DNA from: F1-60-MAGs149 sp037133755 | Lineage (GTDB): Bacteria > Actinomycetota > Thermoleophilia > Gaiellales > F1-60-MAGs149 | DNA: 64,000 nucleotides | Assembly: GCA_037133755.1 (NCBI GenBank) | Contig: JBAXNN010000002.1 | Coordinates: forward strand, 62,001-126,000 | Direction of reading: 5' to 3' | Part shown: positions 1-8,832 of the stretch, one piece after another | How the letters are laid out: each line of letters begins with the position of its first letter | How positions within the stretch are numbered: position 1 is the stretch's first letter | Notes under the pieces: model-generated | What the model saw: the letters and a program-made list of their open reading frames with translations, nothing else | Told to the model about the DNA's origin: nothing | Database searches by the model: none | Position numbers and translations under genes: made by a program

Positions 1-65
1 AGGTCGAGCACGTCGAGGATCTCTCGCGGATGACCGTCGAGCTGATCCGCGCCGCTACCGCGTAA
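1..65 (+). CDS. 3' end of an unidentified gene (partial)
   Basis: An open frame enters from the left edge and ends at TAA (63-65), giving about 20 C-terminal residues ending in MTVELIRAATA. The fragment looks helical and is too short to assign to a family. It is read in the same direction as the alanine dehydrogenase gene that follows 91 nt later. Confidence 0.45.
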   Translation, partial: VEHVEDLSRMTVELIRAATA

Positions 66-156
66 CCATCCTGTGGGACGAGGTGCGGTTTTCCGCATGT
101 CTGACCGCTAGGATCCGCCTGTTCCCTGAAGGTTCTATCGCCCCCGGAGGTGTCGC
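66..156 (+). promoter_or_regulatory. Leader of the alanine dehydrogenase gene
   Basis: This gap holds a short hairpin (TGCGG, TTTT, CCGCA near 84-97) that could end the upstream transcript. It also holds a TAGGAT box at 109-114 that could serve as a -10, and a clear GGAGG ribosome-binding site at about 146-150 before the ATG at 157. I see no confident -35 box. Confidence 0.35.
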
Positions 157-1287
157 ATGCGCGTAGGTGTCGTCAAGGAGATCAAGAAGGACGAGTACCG
201 CGTTGCGCTGACGCCGGCGGGTGCCCGTGAACTGGTCGGGCATGGTCACGACGTCGTCGTCGAGACGACCGCCGGTGTCGGCAGCTCGTTTTCCGATGAG
301 GCCTACGTCGCCGCTGGCGCAACGATCGCCTCGTGCGAGGACACCTGGGCGACGTGCGACATGATCATGAAGGTCAAGGAGCCGCTCGAGCCGGAGTACT
401 CGCGCATCCGTGAGGGCCAGATCCTCTTCACGTATCTGCATCTTGCGCCCGACGAGGCGTTGACGAAGGCGCTGATCAACACTGGTGCGACCTGCATTGC
501 GTACGAGACCGTCGAGACCGACGATCACAAGCTACCGCTGCTTGCCCCGATGAGCGAGGTCGCCGGCCGCCTAGCGCCGCAGATGGGGGCGCACTGCCTC
601 GAGAAGCCCAAGGGCGGCCGCGGGATCCTGCTCGCTGGCCTGCCGGGCGTTGCGCCGGCCAAGGTCGTCGTGCTCGGCGGCGGCATCGTCGGTTACAACG
701 CCGCCATGATCGCCGTGGGTATGCAGGCCGACGTGTGGGTGCTCGAGCGCTCCGTCGATCGCATGCGCGAGCTCGAGAACATGATGGACGGCCGCATCAC
801 GCTGGAGATCTCGAACCAGCAGATGGTGGAAGAGGCGATTTCGAACGCCGACATGGTGATCGGCGCCGTTCTCGTCGCCGGTGCCCGCGCACCGCGCCTC
901 GTGACGAAGGACATGCTCAGCGGCATGAAGGAGGGCTCTGTCCTCGTTGACGTCGCGATCGACCAGGGTGGCTGCTTCGAGACCTCGAAGCCGACCACGC
1001 ACTCCGATCCCACGTACGTCGTCGATGGCGTCGTGCACTACTGCGTGGCGAACATGCCGGGCGCTGTGCCGATCACCTCGACGCGCGGCCTCACCAACGT
1101 GACGTTGCCGTACGCGGAGCTGCTTGCGAACCAGGGCCTCGATGTCGCGTGTCGCGCATCGAAGCCGCTGGCTCGCGGTGTCAACGTGATGGCCGGCAAG
1201 GTCACGAACAAGCCTGTGGCCGAGAGTCACGGCCTGCCGTACACGCATCTCAGCGACCTGATCGAGCGCGTCGATCCGAGCATCTAG
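157..1287 (+). CDS. ald: Alanine dehydrogenase
   Basis: The 376-residue protein is full length for NAD-dependent L-alanine dehydrogenase, which interconverts alanine and pyruvate plus ammonia in the cytoplasm. The N-terminal catalytic domain has the family start (VGVVKEIKKDEYRV). Lys74 and His95 (in FTYLHLAPD) correspond to the known substrate-binding and catalytic residues. A Rossmann motif (VVVLGGGIVGYNA, about residue 168) binds NAD. The start is an ATG with a GGAGG site 6 nt upstream. It stands alone, with a 10-bp inverted repeat after the stop. Sequence agreement is good along the whole length. Confidence 0.96.
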   Translation: MRVGVVKEIKKDEYRVALTPAGARELVGHGHDVVVETTAGVGSSFSDEAYVAAGATIASCEDTWATCDMIMKVKEPLEPEYSRIREGQILFTYLHLAPDEALTKALINTGATCIAYETVETDDHKLPLLAPMSEVAGRLAPQMGAHCLEKPKGGRGILLAGLPGVAPAKVVVLGGGIVGYNAAMIAVGMQADVWVLERSVDRMRELENMMDGRITLEISNQQMVEEAISNADMVIGAVLVAGARAPRLVTKDMLSGMKEGSVLVDVAIDQGGCFETSKPTTHSDPTYVVDGVVHYCVANMPGAVPITSTRGLTNVTLPYAELLANQGLDVACRASKPLARGVNVMAGKVTNKPVAESHGLPYTHLSDLIERVDPSI

Positions 1288-1294
1288 GACGGTC

Positions 1295-1327
1295 GGTTCG
1301 GAATGGGGCTCGACCCAATTCCGAACC
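1295..1327. terminator. Inverted repeat after ald
   Basis: A perfect 10-bp inverted repeat, GGTTCGGAAT and ATTCCGAACC, with a 13-nt loop lies between ald and the recombinase gene. No T-tract follows, so it could be a terminator-like hairpin or a protein-binding site. Confidence 0.35.
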
Positions 1328-1377
1328 TAATTGCGTCCCGCGGAGGGACGAGGGCTGGGGGAGCGAACTTCCCCGTT

Positions 1378-2268
1378 ATGCAGGATCCGCGAATCACAGA
1401 CTTTCTGACGTCGCTGCAGCTCGAGCGCGACGCGTCGCCACACACGATCACGGCCTACCGCACCGACCTAGCCGACCTGCAGGCGTACCTGACGGCCCGT
1501 GGCTTGGACCTCGATGCCGTCACCGGCCAGGATCTCGAACCGTTTTCGCTGGAGCTGCGCGAGCGCGGTCTCTCGCCGGCCACCGTGCGCCGGCGTCTGG
1601 CGGCGGCGCGCTCGCTGCTGCGTCATCGCACCCGTGAGGGCGCGCGGACGGCCGGGGTCCGCGACGTGCCGCTGCCAAAGGCACCGCAGGCTCCGCCACA
1701 CGCGCTGTCCTCGGAGCAGACGATTCTGCTCGTCGAGCATCCCGACAACACGCCGCTGGGGCTTCGTGATCGCGCCGTGCTGGAGCTGCTGTACGGCGCC
1801 GGTCTTCGTGTCTCGGAGCTCTGCGGCCTGCGCCCTGGCGATCTTGACACCGAACTTGGGCTGGTGCGCGTGCTGGGCAAGGGCGGCCGGGAACGCGTCG
1901 TGCCCTGTGGCGGGCAGGCCGTGCGCGCGGTCGAGCGCTACCTCGCCCGCAGCCGGACATACCTCGGTACGCGGCAGGAACCCGACGCGCTGCTCGTCAA
2001 CAATCGCGGCGGCCGCCTGACACGCCGAGGCGTCTTCCTGATCGTCCGGCGCCACGCCGAGCCGCTCGACCTGCCCGAGTGGGTGGGGCCCCATGCCCTG
2101 CGGCACGCGTTTGCCACGCACCTCGTGGAGGGCGGCTGCGACCTGCGCACCGTGCAGGAGCTGCTCGGCCACCAGCGCATCGCCACCACCGCGATCTACA
2201 CGCACGTCGCAGGCACGCACCTGCGCGAGACGTTCCTGTCCGCGCACCCGCGTGCTCGGGCGGCGTAA
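1378..2268 (+). CDS. xerD: Tyrosine recombinase, XerC/XerD type
   Basis: The 296-residue protein has the usual Xer length: an N-terminal SAM-like DNA-binding domain (TDFLTSLQLERDASPHTI...) and a C-terminal catalytic domain. The pieces of the R-K-H-R-H-Y catalytic set are visible: Arg in GAGLRVSEL, Lys in LGKGGRERVVP, HALRHAFATH, LLGHQRI and the nucleophile Tyr in TTAIYTHV. It would resolve chromosome dimers at dif. XerC and XerD cannot be told apart by eye. The ATG at 1378 fits the family N terminus although no strong ribosome-binding site precedes it. The upstream in-frame start at 1303 would add an unrelated tail. Confidence 0.88.
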   Translation: MQDPRITDFLTSLQLERDASPHTITAYRTDLADLQAYLTARGLDLDAVTGQDLEPFSLELRERGLSPATVRRRLAAARSLLRHRTREGARTAGVRDVPLPKAPQAPPHALSSEQTILLVEHPDNTPLGLRDRAVLELLYGAGLRVSELCGLRPGDLDTELGLVRVLGKGGRERVVPCGGQAVRAVERYLARSRTYLGTRQEPDALLVNNRGGRLTRRGVFLIVRRHAEPLDLPEWVGPHALRHAFATHLVEGGCDLRTVQELLGHQRIATTAIYTHVAGTHLRETFLSAHPRARAA

Positions 2269-2349
2269 GCGCGGAACACGCGCGCGTTTGAGCGCTTCCG
2301 GCGCGATTTCCGCACGCGTGAATCAACCCGGGTCCGGCACGCTCACTCC

Positions 2350-2604
2350 GTGCCCATCAGGTTCTCGGATCACGCACGCCAGCGACTTCGCGAGCGACGA
2401 TTGCCGCGGGAGGCGGTTGCGCTCGTGATCGCCAATCCGGAGTCCACCGAGGTCCTCGACGAGGACACGTGGAACGAGCGTGTGAGAAGTACTCGACGTT
2501 TGGGGCGCCTGCGGATCGGGGTCGTGTGGACGTGGGAGCACGGTGATCGGTTCGTGATGACTGTCACCGTCGACCCTGCCGGTCGGGAACTGAGAGGAGA
2601 CTGA
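2350..2604 (+). CDS. DUF4258-like small protein
   Basis: This 84-residue protein opens with FSDHARQRLRERRLP, the typical start of DUF4258/BrnT-like proteins, several of which are toxin-like RNase-fold proteins. It starts at a GTG and ends one nucleotide before the start of the next small gene, so the two are co-translated. By context it may be one half of a toxin-antitoxin-like pair. No activity can be shown from sequence alone. Confidence 0.6.
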   Translation: MPIRFSDHARQRLRERRLPREAVALVIANPESTEVLDEDTWNERVRSTRRLGRLRIGVVWTWEHGDRFVMTVTVDPAGRELRGD

Positions 2605-2605
2605 C

Positions 2606-2875
2606 GTGCTGTACGATCGCGCCGTGACGATCACTGCCTACACTGCGCCGGGCGAGATTCTGATGATCAACGTGTCTGAGGGCAACTGGGATCACATGGA
2701 CGTGCTCCACCATCATGGAATCGGCGTCGATCTCGATGCTGATGGACACGTGCTCGGCATTGAGGTCATCGAACGTTCCAAGTTCGACCTCGACGCCGTC
2801 GCCGCGGAGTACGGGATCGAGGACCTCGTCCCGCAGATCCGCGCGGCCATCGCCGTCGCCAAGCCCGGCCCGTAG
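2606..2875 (+). CDS. DUF2283-like small protein
   Basis: The 89-residue protein has an acidic middle (GVDLDADGHVLGIEVIE) that resembles DUF2283 proteins, which often sit next to DUF4258 genes. The GTG start at 2606 has a strong AGAGGAGA site 5 nt upstream and follows the previous stop by one nucleotide. This favours it over the internal GTG at 2624. Its likely role is partner or antitoxin of the upstream protein; this is inferred from pairing only. Confidence 0.55.
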   Translation: MLYDRAVTITAYTAPGEILMINVSEGNWDHMDVLHHHGIGVDLDADGHVLGIEVIERSKFDLDAVAAEYGIEDLVPQIRAAIAVAKPGP

Positions 2876-2898
2876 TCGCGCCCGGCTAGGCTGGGGGC

Positions 2899-3768
2899 AT
2901 GCCCGAGCTGCCCGAGGTCGAGACCGTCCGCCGTCGGCTGCTGCCCCACGTCGAGGGTAAGGGGATCCGTAGCGTCGAGATTCGAGATGCCAGGCTCGTC
3001 GGCCGTGACGATGCGCGTCGCGTTGAGCAACGCCTGAGTGGCCGCACGCTCGTCACGCTCGATCGGCGTGGCAAATACCTGCTGCTGCGCCTTGACGGCG
3101 GGGAGACCTTGATCTCCCACCTGCGCATGACGGGCAACTGGCTCGTGCCGCCCGGCGATGAGCCACCGCACACCCGCGCGGTGATCACCCTCGCCGACGG
3201 CACGGCAGTTGTCTACGCCGACGCGCGGCGGTTCGGCACATGGGATCTCCTCACCGATGCGGACGCCGGTGTCTACCTGGCCGCCCGGCTGGGGCCCGAG
3301 CCGATCGATGCCGACTTCGACGGTGCCGTGTTGCAGAGCGCCTTCAAGGGACGGCAGGCGCCGGTCAAGGCGCTCCTGCTCGATCAGCGGCTCGTCGCGG
3401 GCATCGGCAACATCTACGCCGACGAGGCGCTCAACGCCGCGTGCATTCATCCGGAGCGGCCCGCCGGGCGCCTCACGCGCGTCCAGTGCGATCGCCTCGC
3501 CGAAACCGTGCGCACGGCGCTCGAAGACGGGATCCGCGCCCAAGGCTCGTCGATACGCGACTTCCGCGCGCCGGATGGCGGGTACGGCTCGATGCAGGAG
3601 CGCTTCCGCGTCTACGGCCGCGACGGGGAGCCGTGCGTAGAGTGCGGCACAGAGATCATCAAGACCCGCTGCGCTGGCCGGGGCACGCACGTGTGCCCGG
3701 TCTGTCAGCCCAAGCCGCGACGTCCCCGGGGAATGCGGCGCCCCTCGTCCACGTTGGAGCAGGTGTGA
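2899..3768 (+). CDS. mutM: Formamidopyrimidine-DNA glycosylase
   Basis: The 289-residue base-excision repair enzyme removes 8-oxoguanine and formamidopyrimidines and nicks the abasic site. The mature N terminus PELPEVETV supplies the catalytic Pro and Glu. The Lys in RRGKYLLL and the LRMTGNW segment are conserved. The C-terminal zinc finger is present (CVECG ... CPVC), followed by a short basic tail. A TAGGCT box at 2887-2892 lies 6 nt from the ATG, so the mRNA is probably leaderless. The stop overlaps the glutaredoxin start by 4 nt (GTGA), giving an oxidative-damage gene pair. Confidence 0.95.
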   Translation: MPELPEVETVRRRLLPHVEGKGIRSVEIRDARLVGRDDARRVEQRLSGRTLVTLDRRGKYLLLRLDGGETLISHLRMTGNWLVPPGDEPPHTRAVITLADGTAVVYADARRFGTWDLLTDADAGVYLAARLGPEPIDADFDGAVLQSAFKGRQAPVKALLLDQRLVAGIGNIYADEALNAACIHPERPAGRLTRVQCDRLAETVRTALEDGIRAQGSSIRDFRAPDGGYGSMQERFRVYGRDGEPCVECGTEIIKTRCAGRGTHVCPVCQPKPRRPRGMRRPSSTLEQV

Positions 3769-4019
3769 AAAAGGTCGAGTTCTATTCCGCTGATTGGTGC
3801 CCCTTCTGCATGCGCGCAAAGGCGCTGCTCGACTCCCGCGGGATCGAGTACGAGGAGACCAACGTTGATCGCATCCCCGGCTTCCGCGAGAAGCTCGTGG
3901 AGATGACGGGACGCATGACGATCCCGCAGATCATTATCGACGGCACGCCTGTCGGCGGCTACGACGACATCGCCGCGCTCGATCGCGCCGGCGAGCTGCT
4001 GCCGCTCGTCCAGGACTAG
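3765..4019 (+). CDS. Glutaredoxin
   Basis: This 84-residue thioredoxin-fold protein carries the dithiol active site CPFC at residues 12-15, the TIPQI cis-proline loop and a GGYDD motif that binds glutathione in glutaredoxins. It resembles GrxC or mycoredoxin-type small redoxins that reduce protein disulfides. The GTG start overlaps the mutM stop (GTGA), so its translation is coupled to mutM. The reductant cannot be told from the sequence. Confidence 0.9.
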   Translation: MKKVEFYSADWCPFCMRAKALLDSRGIEYEETNVDRIPGFREKLVEMTGRMTIPQIIIDGTPVGGYDDIAALDRAGELLPLVQD

Positions 4020-4025
4020 CGCCAG

Positions 4026-4757
4026 GTGGCAACCGCCTACGCGGCCGACGCGATCGTCTTGCGGAGCTTCCGCACGGGCGAAGCCGACCGCGTAGTGCAC
4101 CTGCTGACCCCTGCGGGGCGCGTCAACGTGATCGCCAAGGGCGCGCGCAAGACGACGGCGAAGATGGGCGCGCGTCTCGAGCCGATGACGCGCATCGAGG
4201 CCATGATCCAGCCCGGCAAGGGTGACCTCTCGACGATCACGGGCGCGCACGTGCTCTGGTCCGGCGACGATCTGCGGCGCGATCCCATCCGGGTGCTGGC
4301 CGCGACGGGCGGCATCGAGGCGATCGTGCGCCTCTTTCCGGAGCCCGAGCCGGATCAACGGTTGTTTGACGGTCTCGCCCGCTACCTCGTGGCGATGACG
4401 GAGCCGCTGGGCGATGACGTCCGCACCGGCGCCGACGTCGTAACGCTCGCTTTCGTGCTCAAGCTGCTGGCGTTGGCCGGCTGGCGTCCGGAGGTGGCGG
4501 CCTGCGTCGAGTGTGGCGGCGCGGTGGAGGTGTACGACGCCGCGGCTGGGTGCGCGTTCTGCGGCGCCTGCGGCAGCGGCCTGCCGCTCGATCAGCCGTC
4601 CGCCACGGCGGCCACGAGACTCCTCGGCGAGCCGCTTGGTGCGGTCGTCACCCTCTCGGCCACACAGCGCACGACGATCGCACGACTCTGCCGCGCCACG
4701 GCCGAAGAGCACGGCGGCGTGCGCCTGTCGCTGCTCGGCCAGTCGCCTACGGGATGA
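4026..4757 (+). CDS. recO: DNA repair protein RecO
   Basis: The 243-residue protein has the RecO layout: an N-terminal OB fold (ADAIVLRSFRTGEADRVVHLLT...), a helical middle and a four-cysteine zinc finger at about residues 159-181 (CVECG and CAFCGAC). RecO loads RecA at gaps together with RecR and RecF. It starts at a GTG 6 nt after the glutaredoxin stop, as third gene of a repair and redox operon. Its 3' end overlaps the convergent dehydrogenase gene by 11 nt. Confidence 0.92.
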   Translation: MATAYAADAIVLRSFRTGEADRVVHLLTPAGRVNVIAKGARKTTAKMGARLEPMTRIEAMIQPGKGDLSTITGAHVLWSGDDLRRDPIRVLAATGGIEAIVRLFPEPEPDQRLFDGLARYLVAMTEPLGDDVRTGADVVTLAFVLKLLALAGWRPEVAACVECGGAVEVYDAAAGCAFCGACGSGLPLDQPSATAATRLLGEPLGAVVTLSATQRTTIARLCRATAEEHGGVRLSLLGQSPTG

Positions 4758-5844
4758 TCGTGGAGAGCGCGCCCTTCTGGCTGATCAGCCAGAGCTCGCC
4801 ATTGCCGTCCTGGCCGATGGCGGCCAGCTTCGGCACCCGGAGGCCCGTGTCGACGAGCTTGGGGTCCTTGCGCAGGATCGAGAAGACGCGGCCACTGCAG
4901 GCATCACCAAAGACGTACATGTTGCGCAACTTGCGGATCGTCTTGCCGCGGTAGACGTTGCCCGCGATGGGGGCGCAGCCGTAGGCCTTGCCGTAGGTGG
5001 TCAGGGGCGAGATCAGCGTGCCGGGTGTCGGCTGCGGCTTGTACTTGGCGGTGCCGTCGAAGGCACTCCAGCCGAAGTTCGGCAGCACCGGCGCGGGATT
5101 GGGCACCCAGTTGATCTCCTGGTTGTCGGCCTGGCTGGAATCGACCAGCCAGAGGCTGCCGGTACGGGAGTCGAACGAGAAGTGCGGGTTACGCACACCC
5201 ATCGCCCAGACGCTTGGTTCGCCGGCCGTGGCGTCGGTGAAGGGGTTCGACGAGGGGACGACATACGGCTCGGTGCTGTTGACATCGACGCGCAGGACCT
5301 TGCCAAGCAGGGTGTACGGGTTCTGGGCACGGTTGCCGGGATCGCCACCCGCGCCGCCGTCGCCCATGCCGACGTAGAGCAAGCCGTCGGGTCCGAAGGC
5401 CAGCTGCCCGCCGTTGTGGTTGGCGTAGGGCTGGCGGATCGACCACAGCACCGTCGCCGAGCCCTTCAAGAAGTGGTCGTAGCGGCCCTTCTTGAAGCGC
5501 ACGATCTGCGTGTCGCCTGCCGCATCGGTGTAGGCAACGAAGACGAAGCCGTTGTCCTTGTAGGCAGGGCTGTAGGCGAGGCCGAGCAGTCCGCGCTCAC
5601 CGCCCTGCTGCCCCACGCGGTCGGTCAGGTCGGCGAGCTTGCGCACCTTGCCCTTCACAAACGACACGATCACGCCGTTGCGCTGCGCGATCACGGGGTT
5701 GAGATTGCCTGGCCGAAACGCCACCACCGTGGGGTTCTTGATGCCCGTCGCGGTCGTCGACAACGACAGGGCGCCCGCGGCCGGCGCCAGCAGCGCGAGG
5801 AGCGCGAGGGCCAGCAGGGGAGGGAGAAGACGTGCAATACGCAT
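4747..5844 (-). CDS. Secreted sorbosone/glucose dehydrogenase-like beta-propeller
   Basis: The 365-residue protein has an N-terminal signal peptide (MRIARLLPPLLALALLALL..., cleaved near residue 25). A six-bladed propeller of the soluble aldose dehydrogenase (GSDH/YliI) family follows. Family landmarks are GERGLLGLAYSP, NHNGGQLAFGPDGLLYVGMGDGG and WAMGVRNPHFSFD. Such enzymes oxidise sugars with PQQ; PQQ use here is inferred from the family. On the minus strand a TACCCT box lies 6 nt before the ATG, so the mRNA is probably leaderless. The gene is divergent from glyQ and convergent with recO. Confidence 0.85.
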   Translation of the reverse strand: MRIARLLPPLLALALLALLAPAAGALSLSTTATGIKNPTVVAFRPGNLNPVIAQRNGVIVSFVKGKVRKLADLTDRVGQQGGERGLLGLAYSPAYKDNGFVFVAYTDAAGDTQIVRFKKGRYDHFLKGSATVLWSIRQPYANHNGGQLAFGPDGLLYVGMGDGGAGGDPGNRAQNPYTLLGKVLRVDVNSTEPYVVPSSNPFTDATAGEPSVWAMGVRNPHFSFDSRTGSLWLVDSSQADNQEINWVPNPAPVLPNFGWSAFDGTAKYKPQPTPGTLISPLTTYGKAYGCAPIAGNVYRGKTIRKLRNMYVFGDACSGRVFSILRKDPKLVDTGLRVPKLAAIGQDGNGELWLISQKGALSTIIP

Positions 5845-5908
5845 CGCCTCAGGGTATCCCCGGTTCCGGCGGGGCGTCCGGAGGACGGGAATCGGTAGCC
5901 TTCTGAGC

Positions 5909-6775
5909 GTGTCGACAGAACTGGCAGCCACGACGTTTCAGGATCTGATCCTGCGCTTGCAGGCGTTCTGGGCGGCGGAGGGCTGCGCGATCGTGCAGCC
6001 GTACCACACGGAGGTTGGCGCCGGCACGATGAATCCGGCCACGATCTTGCGCTGCCTCGGCCCCGAGCCGTGGTCCACGGCATACGTTGAGCCCAGCATT
6101 CGCCCCACGGACGGCCGCTACGCCGAGAATCCGTATCGCCTGCAGCACTACTACCAGTTCCAAGTGCTGATCAAGCCGTCGCCGGCCGATATCCAGGAGT
6201 CCTACCTGCGCTCGCTGGCGGCGATCGGGATCGACGCCGCGGCGCACGACATCCGCTTCGTGGAGGACAACTGGGAGGCGCCGACCTTGGGCGCGTGGGG
6301 CACGGGCTGGGAGGTGTGGCTCGACGGCATGGAGGTCACGCAGTTCACCTACTTCCAGCAGGCTGGTGGCATCGACTGCGATCCGATCTCGGTCGAGATC
6401 ACCTACGGCCTCGAGCGCCTCGCGATGTATCTGCAGGGCGTCGATTCGTGCTGGGACCTGCAGTGGGCGCCCGGGATCACCTACGCCGACGTGCATGCTC
6501 GCGGCGAGCGCGAGTGGAGCGCCTACAACTTCGAGGTCGCCGACGTGCCCGGTCTGGTGCGCGCGTTCGACCATCACGAGGCCGAGTGTGGCCGCTGCCT
6601 GGAGGCCGGGCTGTCCGTCCCCGCGTACGACCAGGTGCTCAAGTGCTCGCACGCGTTCAATCAGCTTGACGCGCGCGGCGCGATCTCGGTGACGGAGCGC
6701 GTCGCGTACATCGGCCGCGTCCGCGCCCTCGCCCGCGCCGTCTCGCACGCGTATCTGGGGCTCGAGCTGTCGTGA
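5909..6775 (+). CDS. glyQ: Glycyl-tRNA synthetase alpha subunit
   Basis: The 288-residue catalytic subunit of the alpha2beta2 GlyRS attaches glycine to tRNA-Gly. The family N terminus is clear (TFQDLILRLQAFWAAEGCAIVQPY), as are GAGTMNPATILRCLGP and FTYFQQAGG. A TAGCCT box at 5896-5901 lies 7 nt before the GTG start, so the mRNA is probably leaderless. It overlaps glyS by GTGA. The two-subunit enzyme is notable because many Actinomycetota use the unrelated single-chain form. Confidence 0.95.
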   Translation: MSTELAATTFQDLILRLQAFWAAEGCAIVQPYHTEVGAGTMNPATILRCLGPEPWSTAYVEPSIRPTDGRYAENPYRLQHYYQFQVLIKPSPADIQESYLRSLAAIGIDAAAHDIRFVEDNWEAPTLGAWGTGWEVWLDGMEVTQFTYFQQAGGIDCDPISVEITYGLERLAMYLQGVDSCWDLQWAPGITYADVHARGEREWSAYNFEVADVPGLVRAFDHHEAECGRCLEAGLSVPAYDQVLKCSHAFNQLDARGAISVTERVAYIGRVRALARAVSHAYLGLELS

Positions 6776-8832
6776 CGCAGTCCCTGCTGATCGAGCTCGG
6801 CTGCGAGGAGCTGCCGGCCAACGCCTGCCGTGTCGCCGAGCGCGAGGCTGGCCCCACGATCGAGAAGCTCCTGACCGCTCGTCGTCTGGCGCCCACGTCG
6901 GTCGAGACGTTCGTCACGCCGCGTCGCATTGCCGTGATCGCCGAGGGAGTGCCGTCAGAGGCGCCCGCCGAGACCCTCACGCATACCGGACCGCCCGAGA
7001 AGGCGGCGAAGGACGACGCCGGCAACTGGACGAAGGCCGCCGAAGGCTTCGCCCGCAAGCACGGTCTCACGCCCGACCAGCTCGAGGTGCGTGACGGGCT
7101 GCTGACTGCCACGGTCACGTCGCCAGCCGAACCGCTCGCCGCGCATGCGCAGGCGCTCGTCGATGGCCTGATCGAGGGTCTGCAGATGCCGAAGAACATG
7201 CGTTGGGGCACGGGCACGCTGCGCTTCTCGCGCCCCATCCGCACGCTGATCGTCATGCACGGCGACACGGTGTTGCCGGCCGAGGTCCAGGGCGTGCAGA
7301 GTGGCCGCATCACGCGCGGCCACCGTCTGCTCAACCCCGAGTTCGAGGTCACCAGCGTCGACGACTGGGCGGTCGATCTCGGCGGCGCGGGTGTCGCCGT
7401 GCGCACGGCGGATCGCCGCGAGGTGATCGAGGCGCTGCTGCTGTCGAGCGCCAGGGCATACGACGCGACCTGGGAGGACCCGGCCAATGTGCTCAACGAG
7501 GTTGTGTACCTCGTTGAGTGGCCACGCGTGCTCAACGGTTCGATCAGCGAGCGCCACCTCGCGCTGCCCGAGCGCGTGCTGATCACCGCTATGCAGTCGC
7601 ACCAGCGCTACCTACCGCTGCGCGGTACCACGGGCACGCTGCGACCCGCGTTCCTGACCGTCGTCAACTCGCACCCCGACGCCGACGCGACCGTGCGGGC
7701 AGGCAACGAGCGTGTGCTCGCCGGACGCCTTGACGACGCCGTCTTCTCGCTCGAGAAAGATCGCGCCCGTGGCATCGAGGCGATGGCCGAGGAGCTCGGG
7801 CGCATCACCTTCCACCAGCGTCTTGGCACGCTCGCCGACCGCACGGCGCGCCTGATGGCCCTCGTCGAGATCCTCGCGGACGCTGCCGGCATCGCGGGCG
7901 ATGACCGCGCACACGCGGTTGAGGCGGCACGCCTGGCCAAGGCCGATCTCGCTTCGACGCTCGTCGGCGAGTTCGCAGAGTTGCAGGGCGAGACGGGGAT
8001 GGAGTACGCCCGTGCCGCCGGCAAGCCCGAGGGCGTCGCGATCGCCATTCGCGAGCAGTACCAGCCCGACGGCGCGGGGCGCCCGCTGCCCGAGACGGTG
8101 CCCGGTGCGCTGCTGGCGCTGGCCGATCGCTTCGACCAGCTCGTCGGCGTCGTCGCCATCGGTGAGCGCCCGACCGGCTCGCGCGATCCCTATGCGCTGC
8201 GCCGAGCGGCCGCTGGCATCGTGGAGATCCAGGCGCGGTATGGCCTCACGCTCGATCTGCCGCGTCTCGTCGCCCAGGCGCACGCGCTGCTGGTCGGGCA
8301 GAGCGCCGACCTCGAGCTCGACCTCGAGGCGACGCAGGAGATCGTCGTGCCGTTCATCCTCGATCGCGTTGATCAGGCCCTTGGCGAGGCTGGTGTCCCT
8401 GTGGACGTTCAGCGTGCCGCCCGCGGTGCCGGCAGCGTCGATCCCGCGCGCCATGCGGCCGTGGCGCACGCGCTGCATGCCGCTGCCGACGCGCCCGAAC
8501 TCGCCGCGGCGCACGCGGCCGTCACACGGTGTAGCCGGATTGCCGAGAAGGAGCAGGCCGCCGACACGCTCAATGCCGCGCTCTTCCAGGACCAGGCGGA
8601 GACCGCGCTCGCCGAGGCCATCGCGACGGTCGGACCGCGCATTGCTGCAGAGCGCGACCCGGCTGCTGCGCTGCGCATCGCCGCTGAGCTCGCGCCGTCG
8701 GTCGACGCGCTCTTCGATGGCGTGATGGTGCTGGCCGAGGACCCCGCGCTGCGCGGCAACCGCGTCCGCCTCCTGCGCGAGGCACTTGCTGCCTTCGCGC
8801 CCGTCGGCGACCTGACCCAGCTGCAGCGATGA
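6772..8832 (+). CDS. glyS: Glycyl-tRNA synthetase beta subunit
   Basis: The 686-residue tRNA-binding subunit matches the usual GlyS length. Visible landmarks include the start LLIELGCEELPANA, the segment RWGTGTLRFSRPIRTL and LADRFDQLVGVVAIGERPTGSRDPYALRR in the HD-like core, followed by a C-terminal anticodon-binding-like region. The GTG start overlaps the glyQ stop (GTGA) and the stop overlaps the next ATG (ATGA), so glyQ, glyS and the PPDK regulator are one translationally coupled unit. Confidence 0.95.
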   Translation: MTQSLLIELGCEELPANACRVAEREAGPTIEKLLTARRLAPTSVETFVTPRRIAVIAEGVPSEAPAETLTHTGPPEKAAKDDAGNWTKAAEGFARKHGLTPDQLEVRDGLLTATVTSPAEPLAAHAQALVDGLIEGLQMPKNMRWGTGTLRFSRPIRTLIVMHGDTVLPAEVQGVQSGRITRGHRLLNPEFEVTSVDDWAVDLGGAGVAVRTADRREVIEALLLSSARAYDATWEDPANVLNEVVYLVEWPRVLNGSISERHLALPERVLITAMQSHQRYLPLRGTTGTLRPAFLTVVNSHPDADATVRAGNERVLAGRLDDAVFSLEKDRARGIEAMAEELGRITFHQRLGTLADRTARLMALVEILADAAGIAGDDRAHAVEAARLAKADLASTLVGEFAELQGETGMEYARAAGKPEGVAIAIREQYQPDGAGRPLPETVPGALLALADRFDQLVGVVAIGERPTGSRDPYALRRAAAGIVEIQARYGLTLDLPRLVAQAHALLVGQSADLELDLEATQEIVVPFILDRVDQALGEAGVPVDVQRAARGAGSVDPARHAAVAHALHAAADAPELAAAHAAVTRCSRIAEKEQAADTLNAALFQDQAETALAEAIATVGPRIAAERDPAAALRIAAELAPSVDALFDGVMVLAEDPALRGNRVRLLREALAAFAPVGDLTQLQR

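Noticed and set aside
2612..2626. Leaderless start (TACGAT then GTG 2,624) for the DUF2283-like gene
   Set aside because: GTG 2,606 has a strong ribosome-binding site and the N-terminal residues belong to the family.
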